This document shows, one piece after another, positions 18,890 through 27,900 of a stretch of 37,612 nucleotides of DNA. The translations under genes were made by a program, and so were the position numbers. The notes under the pieces are model-generated. The model worked only from the letters and a program-made list of their open reading frames with translations, was not told where the DNA came from and did no database searches. Each line of letters opens with the position of its first letter. Position 1 is the first letter of the stretch. The DNA is taken from the IMG/VR virus record IMGVR_UViG_3300027747_001864, positions 1 through 37,612 of that record; one strand, 5' to 3'. This stretch comes from a virus.

Positions 18890-21800
18890 ATGATTAGAAA
18901 TAAGAAAATATTTAATGGTGGAATTGATTCGGATAATAGCTTAGAATTATTAGATGATGCCAAGTATTTAAGAATAATGAATGGCAGAGTAGGTAATACA
19001 CAATATGGTAGAAATAATAGAGTTGAAAATTCATTAGGCACAACTGCAATAGCAAATACAACATACCCATCAGGAGGTACAAATATGAACATTGGCAGTT
19101 GTATAGATACAGAGGGTCAAAGATTATTGTGGGCTAATTACAATAGTGCAGGAAACCATGGAATATATTGTTATGACCTTAGAGCAAGTATAGTATATGC
19201 AGTATTGTATAATAGTCAAGTTACGGGTGGATTAAACTTTAGTAAAGATTATAGAATAGATAGAAATTGTAAAGTAATAAATGGTTTATTTTATTTTAGT
19301 GATAACTTAAATGAACCAAAAAAAGTAAATATTGATAGTGGTATAAAATTAAACCAACCATCATATACAACAACAGCAGTAGCTTATACTTCTCCATTAG
19401 ATTCATCTGATATTGCATTAATTAAAAGACCTCCAACATATAGCCCTACAATAGAAAAATTATATAATGGCTCTTATGTAAATAATTTTATAGCAACAAA
19501 TTCATGGCAATTTGCTTGGCAGTATATTTACTTTGATGGGGAAACATCTGTATTAGGCGAATTTAGTGTGTCTTCTAAAATGAATTTAGTCGAATTAGGG
19601 GTAGCAGAAGTATATAATTATATAAATTGCAAATTAAGTTTAAGCGAAATAATACCACAAACGGTAAGAATATTAAGATTAGTTTCAAAAAACCAATTAA
19701 CAAATGGATATAATGTAATTAAAACTTACGATAAATTAATAGATTCAACACCCTTTACTAATCATAATAGTGGTACAACACAAATATCGTTTGATTATTA
19801 TGGAGATATTATCGGAGAAACAATAAGCGATTCAGATACAGTAAAACCTTATGATTCTGTACCATTATTAAGTAAAACATTAGAATTAGCAACAAGTAGA
19901 TTATTTTTAGGAAACAATTTAGAAGGATATACCGCACCAACAAGTACATCATTATCTTATAGTCAAACATCTGGAACTGTTATAAGCAGTCCATTAACTA
20001 TAACAAGACAAGATGGCCAAACGGGAAGTCCACCTAGTATTACGGGTTCTTATAAATTATTAATGACAGGTACACCACAAATAGGAGATATTATATCTCT
20101 TTTAATTACGGTATCTGATACAACACAAAGTCCAACAGTAAAGGCGGTTACTATAAATTACACAGTAGCAAGTACAAATATTTTAACAGTAGAAGCAGCA
20201 TTAAGAGCAGCAATAGTAGCAGAAGGAACAACATCTGCATATCATATTACGGTTACCGACCAATCAAGCCCTAACCCATTAGCAGTAAAATTTACAACAA
20301 ATACGGGTAATAGTAAGGTATTGTTTATTAATCCAACTATAACTTATATTAGTCCAACAACTGCAAATAAAAAATTTTTTAAAAATGAATCTTCATATCA
20401 ATTAGGAATAACCTTTTATGATAAGGCAAGAAGAAAAAGTGGAATAGTAACAAATAGTGGTTTAATATTTCAAACACCACAAAAAACATATACAAATAAT
20501 ACCGCAACATTAACGGTAAATTGGTCTTTGAGTAATACAAGTGCATTAACTGAAATACCTACTTGGGCTTATTATTATTCAATATGTAGAACTTTAAATT
20601 TAAAAACTAGATATTTTATAGATTCATTAACAAGTGATGATTTTTATGCAAATAAGAATAGCAGCGGTGTGTATGAATATACTAAGAAAGTATTTGATAC
20701 AACGGTTGTGGCAGTTGCTATTGATACTACCACATTATTACAATCTAAATTGGGATATACTTATACAGACGGAGATGTATGTTTATTAATAAATTCATCC
20801 ACCGGAGCAAGAAATGAATTAAGAATTATTGGCACAGATGGGAAATATATTTTGTTAAGCCCTAAAGATATTGACGATTTAACAACAGCAAGTTTTTCGA
20901 TTGAAATTTATACCCCATATATTAAATTAGCAGATGAGCCATTTTATGAAGTAGGTAATATTTACCCCATAACAAATGCGGGTTTATCAGGAAGGGTATA
21001 TTCTACATTATCGGGAACATTAGATGGAGATACATTTATATTTCAAAGATTATACAATAGTAATGGATATTATGTTGAAGCTATGTCCCCAAATGATGAT
21101 TATTATAAAAATTGGTTAACCGATGATGGATTTATTAATTATGTGACATTATTAGGTCAAAAAAGAAACGAACACGAAATTAGGTATTCTAATGTATATG
21201 CAACGGGTACTCAAAACAATGGTTTAAGCACATTTGAGGCCCTTAATTACAAAACTACTCCATTAGGTCTAGGAGCAATACAAAAACTACAATTGGCCTC
21301 TAAAACATCAGAACAAGGGGTTATTATGTTGGCTATATGTACTTTACAAACCGCATCTTGTTATTTGGGAGAAGTGCAATTAGTTGGTTCTTCTGCAAAT
21401 TCTTCTTTAATTCAAGATACCGCAGTTATAGGAACAATTAATGTTTTAAAGGGTATGTTTGGCACCACCTCGCCCGAATCAGTAGTAGAATATCTTGGTA
21501 ATGTATTTTGGTATGACTTAAACAATGGGGCCATAGTTCAATACGCTTCTAATGGTTTATCTTCAATTGGATCGTTTGGTAATGATAGATTATTTAAAAA
21601 TTACGCAAAAGGTTATTTGGCAACAAGTTCAGCAACCTTAGACACACTTAATGGATTTCATCATTTACCAACATTTATAGACCCATTTCATAGAGAATTT
21701 AATGCAACATTAATAGGTTTAATAGCCGAAAGTAGTGCTCCCGTATTACCTAGTTACGATACAATACCATCTTATGCAAGTTCAATAATTAATAGATTTG

Positions 21801-22363
21801 ATATTAATGACAATTTAGCTAAAACATTGGCTTTCAATATTATAGAAAACAAATGGGTATCTGATTTTCAATTTATAGCAGAACAATATGATTATTTTGA
21901 AAATAGATTATTTGCTTTTAAGAATGGCACTTTATATGAAATGAATACAAATAGTTCCTCATGGAACACTTGGTTTGGCACCCAATACCCATTAAGAATG
22001 TGTTGGGTAGTAAACAAACCCGTAAGTAGCGTAAAAGATTTGTATGAGATGTCTTTAGAGGGGTCAAATGCTCCTAATTTTACGGTAATTTACAATACTA
22101 ACCCAAATATTCAAATAACTGATTTAACAATAGATGATTTTTATAATAGAGAAGGTGTATTTTATGCTAGTTTATTTAGGGATAGGTTATCTCCAAATAC
22201 TACGGGAGATGTAAATGATAAGCTATTAAAAGGGGATATTATGGTTTCACAAGTTCCATTAGTAATGACCGAATTTCAACAATATTCTTCATTAATTTAT
22301 ATTAATTTTGTTAATACGGGATTTAATGTTTCAAGAGGACAAAATTCTATATTAATATCATAA
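18890..22363 (+). CDS. Large tail/nozzle structural protein, 1157 aa
   Basis: A 1157-residue, Ser/Thr/Asn-rich, almost wholly beta-strand protein with no transmembrane or catalytic motifs. Its N-terminus (KIFNGGIDSDNSLELLDDAK, RIMNGRVGN) and the recurring DLNNGAIVQY, YFSDNLNEPKKVN and NIIENKWVSDFQFIAEQYDY words resemble the tail-tube or stabilisation proteins (gp12-like nozzle) of Bacteroidota podoviruses, built as a propeller with repeated W-x-D/L-x-G-N strands. The long Thr/Ser-rich middle (about 350-480) may be an inserted Ig-like or carbohydrate-binding domain. It may take part in receptor contact. Confidence 0.65.
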   Translation: MIRNKKIFNGGIDSDNSLELLDDAKYLRIMNGRVGNTQYGRNNRVENSLGTTAIANTTYPSGGTNMNIGSCIDTEGQRLLWANYNSAGNHGIYCYDLRASIVYAVLYNSQVTGGLNFSKDYRIDRNCKVINGLFYFSDNLNEPKKVNIDSGIKLNQPSYTTTAVAYTSPLDSSDIALIKRPPTYSPTIEKLYNGSYVNNFIATNSWQFAWQYIYFDGETSVLGEFSVSSKMNLVELGVAEVYNYINCKLSLSEIIPQTVRILRLVSKNQLTNGYNVIKTYDKLIDSTPFTNHNSGTTQISFDYYGDIIGETISDSDTVKPYDSVPLLSKTLELATSRLFLGNNLEGYTAPTSTSLSYSQTSGTVISSPLTITRQDGQTGSPPSITGSYKLLMTGTPQIGDIISLLITVSDTTQSPTVKAVTINYTVASTNILTVEAALRAAIVAEGTTSAYHITVTDQSSPNPLAVKFTTNTGNSKVLFINPTITYISPTTANKKFFKNESSYQLGITFYDKARRKSGIVTNSGLIFQTPQKTYTNNTATLTVNWSLSNTSALTEIPTWAYYYSICRTLNLKTRYFIDSLTSDDFYANKNSSGVYEYTKKVFDTTVVAVAIDTTTLLQSKLGYTYTDGDVCLLINSSTGARNELRIIGTDGKYILLSPKDIDDLTTASFSIEIYTPYIKLADEPFYEVGNIYPITNAGLSGRVYSTLSGTLDGDTFIFQRLYNSNGYYVEAMSPNDDYYKNWLTDDGFINYVTLLGQKRNEHEIRYSNVYATGTQNNGLSTFEALNYKTTPLGLGAIQKLQLASKTSEQGVIMLAICTLQTASCYLGEVQLVGSSANSSLIQDTAVIGTINVLKGMFGTTSPESVVEYLGNVFWYDLNNGAIVQYASNGLSSIGSFGNDRLFKNYAKGYLATSSATLDTLNGFHHLPTFIDPFHREFNATLIGLIAESSAPVLPSYDTIPSYASSIINRFDINDNLAKTLAFNIIENKWVSDFQFIAEQYDYFENRLFAFKNGTLYEMNTNSSSWNTWFGTQYPLRMCWVVNKPVSSVKDLYEMSLEGSNAPNFTVIYNTNPNIQITDLTIDDFYNREGVFYASLFRDRLSPNTTGDVNDKLLKGDIMVSQVPLVMTEFQQYSSLIYINFVNTGFNVSRGQNSILIS

Positions 22364-22382
22364 AAAAATAGTAATTTTAGTT

Positions 22383-22820
22383 ATGAGCAATTATATAAGT
22401 TATGCTTTAATAAAATATGCTTTTAAAAATGATGATGAAATAGGAAAATATTGTGACCCTGATTATAAAGACAAAAGCATAAAAGAATTATGTTTTAGCT
22501 TTTTTATAAAATTGTTAGAATATGAAAAAAAATTTGGTAATTGTGATTTTGATGATATAGTAATAGATGGAAAGATAGTAGGTTTTGTTTTTTGTTGTAA
22601 TGATATGTTGGTTAGTTTTGGGGTAAACAAAAAATATAGAACAAAAGAGAATTTAGAAAAAGTTTTTGAATTTATAAAAAGTAAATTTAAAACTGATTTT
22701 ATATCATATATGTGGGATAGAAATAGTAGAGCAATAAATTGGTTAAAAAAATGTGGTATGAAAGAAGAAGAAAGTAAAATAAATAATGTAACAAAATTAA
22801 AATATAGTTTATGCCAGTAA
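22383..22820 (+). CDS. GNAT-like acetyltransferase, 145 aa
   Basis: A 145-residue protein that reads as a small GNAT fold: a strand pair DIVIDGKIVGFVFCCNDMLV (about 57-76), SFGVNKKYRTKENLEKVFEF (strand and start of the CoA-binding helix) and the C-terminal MWDRNSRAINWLKKCGMKEE, the typical N-x-R/A-I-x-W-L-x-K-x-G-F/M signature. It lies between the tail protein and the internal virion proteins, a place where phages often carry acetyltransferase-like genes. It may modify a virion or host protein. It overlaps the next gene by 10 bases. Confidence 0.7.
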   Translation: MSNYISYALIKYAFKNDDEIGKYCDPDYKDKSIKELCFSFFIKLLEYEKKFGNCDFDDIVIDGKIVGFVFCCNDMLVSFGVNKKYRTKENLEKVFEFIKSKFKTDFISYMWDRNSRAINWLKKCGMKEEESKINNVTKLKYSLCQ

Positions 22821-23422
22821 CAACAGGAGCAATAATAGGTGGTATAGGTGCATTGGGAAAAGTATTTATGGGGGTTAAGCAAAATAATTTGGCTAACCAA
22901 ATAAACCCACAATATGTACCATATCAAAAAAATCAATTTGCAACACAATATCTAGGAGCAGCACAAAATTTATATAATTCAAGGATGCCAGGAGCGGCTA
23001 ATTTTACAGCTAATATACAAAAATCACAAGCAGACCAAATAGCTAAGATACAAAGAAATGCAACTGATTCTAGTACATTATTGGCATTAGGTTCAGCAAC
23101 GCAAGGACAATCTAATCAAGCATATTCGGATTTATTGGGAAAAGAAGGTCAATTCAAGTCGGGGATGTTGGGCCAATTAGGTAATGCAACACAAATGGAA
23201 ATATCAGAAGGGGATAAGGTATATAAAGATATGCTAACAAAATACCAATTAGATAGCCAAGCGCAGGCCGCATTAAGACAATCGGGTACAAATAATATAT
23301 TTGGTGGAGTAAGTGACATAGCAGGTGGTTTAATGCAATATGGTAATTATCAAAATGCAGCAGGTGCAAATACTAATGCAGCGGATTATAATAAAATATT
23401 AAAAGCCAAATATGGCCTATAA
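22811..23422 (+). CDS. Internal virion (DNA-ejection) protein, gp14-like
   Basis: A 203-residue Ala/Gln/Gly-rich protein. An N-terminal glycine-rich hydrophobic helix (GAIIGGIGALGKVFMG) is followed by helical segments rich in Gln and Asn (FATQYLGAAQNLYNSRMPGA, QIAKIQRNATDSSTLLALGS, ATQGQSNQAYSDLL). The composition and position, directly before two larger proteins, are those of the smallest of the three internal ejection proteins of podoviruses, which crosses the outer membrane during infection. Assignment is by analogy and layout rather than by a specific motif. Confidence 0.65.
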   Translation: MPVTTGAIIGGIGALGKVFMGVKQNNLANQINPQYVPYQKNQFATQYLGAAQNLYNSRMPGAANFTANIQKSQADQIAKIQRNATDSSTLLALGSATQGQSNQAYSDLLGKEGQFKSGMLGQLGNATQMEISEGDKVYKDMLTKYQLDSQAQAALRQSGTNNIFGGVSDIAGGLMQYGNYQNAAGANTNAADYNKILKAKYGL

Positions 23423-23443
23423 TTTATAAAAACAAAAAGCATT

Positions 23444-24967
23444 ATGCCAAGTCAAGGTAGTTTAGGAAGTTATGCAGTCAATTTGCCGAGTATTTTTCAA
23501 TCTCCTGCGGAAGCGTTGCAACAAGCAACAGTTCAAAAAGAAAGAAATACCCAACAACTTCAACAACAAGGAGAAAAGTTACAAGAAATGGGTATGGCCC
23601 AAGCAAAATTAGCAAGGGAAGAAGCAGCTAAAAAACAAGCGTATTTACATGATAATTTAGACCCTTCAAAATATGTTACGGGCACTCAAATGATAGATGC
23701 CTCATCATCTCAGCAAATTAATGATTTGATAAAAAGATCCACAGAAGGCGATTTAAAAAATATGAGTGATTCTGATTTAAAACAATATTTAGACAATCAA
23801 ATGCAAAATATTAAATTGGCAACAACTAAGTTTAAAGCAGAAGAAAAGTTATTAAATGAAATTAAAACAAAAAAAAGATTAGAAAATCCTGGATTTGATG
23901 AAAATTTATTTAATATTGAATATAAAAATGAATTATCTAAAAGGTTATTAAATGAAGATGGAACATTAAATCCAAACCCAAATGATTCAGAAATTTTAAA
24001 AAATATTGAAAATCCGGGATACATGGCTAAATTTATAACTAGCCATCCTTCATTTTATAAATTATTAATGGATAAATCTACAAGTGAAGAAGCTAAATTT
24101 AAAATAGGTACACCCGAAAGTAATGTAACACAAGAGGGTCGTATTGGTTTTTGGGAAGATATTAATCTGCCAACACCTGCAAGTGGGTTTTATCCAAGAG
24201 GAAGTAAATTAGAATTAGTTAAAAAACTTAGTAATGGACTTATTTCAACACCGCAAGGTGATGTATCAGTTCCAGTTGTAACTAATGATGTTTATGAAAA
24301 ATTAATATCAACTCCTAAAGTAGAAAATGAAATTTATTCACTTGCTTTTCATAAATTTAATGGTCAACCCAATAGTGAAGGTTTGGGAAAAATAGCTTTT
24401 AATAAAATGTCAGAAGAAGATAAAAATGTAGCATTAAAAAACGTAGCAGCAGAATTTATACATAAAGTATCTCAAAATAAATTAAGAACCGGAGAAGTAT
24501 ATAATAGACCCGTAACCAATGTAAATATGGGAGAGCAAAAAGGAATGGAAGGATTAAATTGGGTAAAAGGATTTAAAGGTGCAATAGAATCTGGCGATTA
24601 CAATGCAGCAATACAAGAAGCAAGAAAATTATTTGCAGGTAATGGTTCTTATCAATTTGATAATATGAAAATTGCAGATGATGGTGGTATTAGAGTTGAG
24701 TATAGTAAAGATGGAGAACCGGAAAATGATTTAATAATAAAACCAAATGACCGAAATTATTACTACAAAATAGCCAATTTATATCAAAAAGTAACGGGTA
24801 GTGATGTTAAAATGGAAAAATATGTAATAAGCAATAAAGTGAATTTGACTAATAATTCAAAGGCAAATAGTAGTACATATACAATTAATGGAGAAAAATA
24901 TACACATAAAGAATTGATAGATAATGGATGGACAGAAGATGGTATAAAGAAACTGAAAAAAAATTAA
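23444..24967 (+). CDS. Internal virion protein, middle component
   Basis: A 507-residue, highly charged protein with long coiled-coil helices near the N-terminus (EALQQATVQKERNTQQLQQQ, MGMAQAKLAREEAAKKQAYL) and mixed domains after residue 200. No known enzyme motif. It sits between the small gp14-like protein and the 1787-residue protein, which is where the second internal virion/ejection protein is encoded in podoviruses. I infer a role in the ejection channel across the periplasm. Confidence 0.6.
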   Translation: MPSQGSLGSYAVNLPSIFQSPAEALQQATVQKERNTQQLQQQGEKLQEMGMAQAKLAREEAAKKQAYLHDNLDPSKYVTGTQMIDASSSQQINDLIKRSTEGDLKNMSDSDLKQYLDNQMQNIKLATTKFKAEEKLLNEIKTKKRLENPGFDENLFNIEYKNELSKRLLNEDGTLNPNPNDSEILKNIENPGYMAKFITSHPSFYKLLMDKSTSEEAKFKIGTPESNVTQEGRIGFWEDINLPTPASGFYPRGSKLELVKKLSNGLISTPQGDVSVPVVTNDVYEKLISTPKVENEIYSLAFHKFNGQPNSEGLGKIAFNKMSEEDKNVALKNVAAEFIHKVSQNKLRTGEVYNRPVTNVNMGEQKGMEGLNWVKGFKGAIESGDYNAAIQEARKLFAGNGSYQFDNMKIADDGGIRVEYSKDGEPENDLIIKPNDRNYYYKIANLYQKVTGSDVKMEKYVISNKVNLTNNSKANSSTYTINGEKYTHKELIDNGWTEDGIKKLKKN

Positions 24968-24991
24968 TAAATTAAGTTAAATATAACATAA

Positions 24992-27900
24992 ATGGCAGAA
25001 GAAGTACAAGATATTGCTATTCAAGAAGGAACTACACCACAAACTAGAAAGGTGCCAAGTATGGATGAGGTATTAGGCACAAAGACTAAAAAAGTGCCAA
25101 GTATGGAAGAAGTTCTTGGTAATGAAAAAAAAAATTCTTTAAGTTCTCAATACGTATCTTCTCCTACACAATCTCCATTAGCATCACCTAATTTTAGTCA
25201 AGGAGAAAAGATGGCTAAAGTGGGTTTTACCATTCCGTCTGCTGCTAATATTCAACATACACCGGAACAGCAAAATTGGTTATTAAATACTATATCATCA
25301 TTAGATAAGGGGTTTTATAAAAATCTAATAGGAAATCCAACAAAAGGATTAGGTACCGCATTGCAAGGAGCAACTAAAAAAGTTATGGGTGGTAATGGGG
25401 AGGGGTTTATAAGCAATGCATTAATTAAGTTTGGTGATTATTTTAATAAAACTATTGATGAATTAACACCGCAAGATGAAGAATTTAAAAATAGTTTATC
25501 AGACCAAGTTGCACAAGCATTGGGTACTGTTGGTTCTATGGTTTTAACGGGAGCGGCTAGTGGAATGGGAAAAGGAAGTGCATCATTAATGAATGCATCA
25601 CAAGTACCAAAAGCTAATGTAGCAATAAATGCTGCTAAAGAATTTGGTAAAGATTTAATAAATCCCGTATCAGTTAGCGCAGGTTTGTCTATGGGGCAAT
25701 CTGAATTTGATAAAGCAAAACAATTAGGGGCTACTGATGACCAAGCATTTGAGGCATTTTATAAAAACGCAGCAGTAGGTTCTATTTTAGAACAAATACC
25801 AACAATGCAATTTCTTAAAAGATTTAATCAATCTACGGGTGGCGGTATTGCTAATTACATTAAAACTAAGGGAATTGCTGGTATAACGGGTGGATTGGAA
25901 GAATTATCCACAGAGGTTTTACAACAATTATATGCAAATAAAACTGCAAAAGATATTTACAATATAAACCAAGATTTATTTGAAGGAGTAGCAGAATCGG
26001 GTGGTATTGGTTTTGGGGTTGGATTTTTATTAAATGCCCTAGGTGCCAATGCAAAAATATTAAGAAAGCAAGGCAATAAAGTTGAAGCAGAAGTTATAAA
26101 AGACCAAGTAGATTCATTCAAATCTAAAATGGAAAATGCATCAAAAGAAGAAGATAAAATAGAACAAGTTAAACAACAAGAGCAACAAAAAAACGGAATT
26201 GATAAAAGACAAGAACAATTTGATGTATTTTCTCAATTAGCATCATCAAATCCTAATTTTAAGTTTACTGATTCATTTGATGAATTTAATAATAAAATAA
26301 ATAGTGAGGGTGGAGAACAATATTTAAAAGATTTATACAATCAATCTAAGCCATTTGTACAAACAGGGGATTTAGGAGAAGTAGAAACAAATACCGAAGA
26401 TAACTTTGTTAATTATTTAAAGCCTAAAGAAGAAGTTGAACCAATTGAAGAAATATCAGTATATCATGGAGGTAGTATAGATGATTTATCTAAAGCAGAA
26501 GGTGGGTTATTTGTATCTGAAGACAAAAATCAAGCAGCAGCTTATGCTAAAGGTAATAATGGCAATGTACAAGAATTTAAAATAAATAAGAATGACATAT
26601 CAGATGAAGCTGAGGTAAGAAAAATTATAGTTGAATTAGGGTTAAAATCTAAACAAGAAGGTTGGGATTTGTCAAAAGAATTAATGCTTCATGAGATATT
26701 AGACCCTAGGTTTGAAACATCTTTAAGTGATGCAGATTTAAGTAAATTATATACTGAATTAGAAAAAAGAGGCTATAAAGCTATTAAAATGTCAGCTACT
26801 GATGTGACAGGCAAAGAGTTTAGTGTAGATGATATATTAGTTTTGAATCCAAAAGAAACATTAAAAATAGAAGTTAAACCAATTGAAGAACAATTAAAAC
26901 CAAAAGAAAATGCCGTACAAAAGTCAAGCACAGAGGGGGTACTTCCACTCACACCAAATGGAAATGGAGAAGAAGGGGGTAAGCGTGAAGGAATGGGACA
27001 AGGAGTCCAAGGGAAAGGAATTACCCAAGAAGGTGAAACCACACAACCCGAAAGTACTACGAAAGAAAATGTAATACCACCACCACCACCAATACAAGAA
27101 GATGGTGAGAAAAAAGAGCCATTAAGAACAAATGAAAAGGCTATACTTAAAAGATTATTTGAAAGTAAAAATATATCAGAAGATGTAAAAAACAAGTTTA
27201 AAGATAATTTAAAGTATAAAACAGCTAGTAAAGAAGAAGCTAGAAATGTAGCCAAAGAATTTGTAAAAGAATATGGTTCAGAAGATGCAGTTACTTTAGC
27301 AGAAGCGGGTAAATTTGATGGTGATGTAAATTCATTCATATTTGCAGAAGCTATTGATAATGCAGCTAGAAAAGAAATGGAAGCCAAAACAGAAGAAGAA
27401 AAAATAAAGTACGCTTCTGAATGGGCAGATTATGCTATGAGGTATGACGAAGCAGCTAGAAAAGGGGGTAGATTTATTTCAGCAATTTCTGACTTTTATA
27501 AGAAGTCGCCATTGGGGGTGTTAATGGTAGAAAAAGCAAATAGAGAAAATTCTTTTAAAGAGTGGTTTAAAAACAAGGAAAAATCTTACAAAGAGGTATT
27601 TGATGAATTAATCAAAGAACCAGAATTTAAAGATTTAATGGATGAAAAAGTACAATCAGAATTAAAAGAAGAAAGAAAAAAAACAAGAGCAGATAAAAGA
27701 CAAAAGATTGATGACTTTTTTGAAAAAGCTAAATTAAAAGGCAATAATTTATACGCAGTACCAATACCACCGCAAGTAATTAATAGTGCATTAGAGGTAA
27801 TGAAACAAGCAGTATTAGCAGGTGAATCAATAGTTAATGCAGTTGGTATGGCAGTTGAACATATTTCTAAAGAAGTTAAAGATTGGGATAAAGAAAAGTT

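Noticed and set aside
22463-22948. 161-codon minus-strand frame opposite the GNAT gene
   Set aside because: Complement of a Lys/Asn-rich gene; hydrophobic low-complexity product with no domain.
26773-27387. Long minus-strand open frame inside the giant virion protein gene
   Set aside because: Low-complexity Ser/Phe-rich translation typical of the complement of a Glu/Lys-rich coding strand; no start context.
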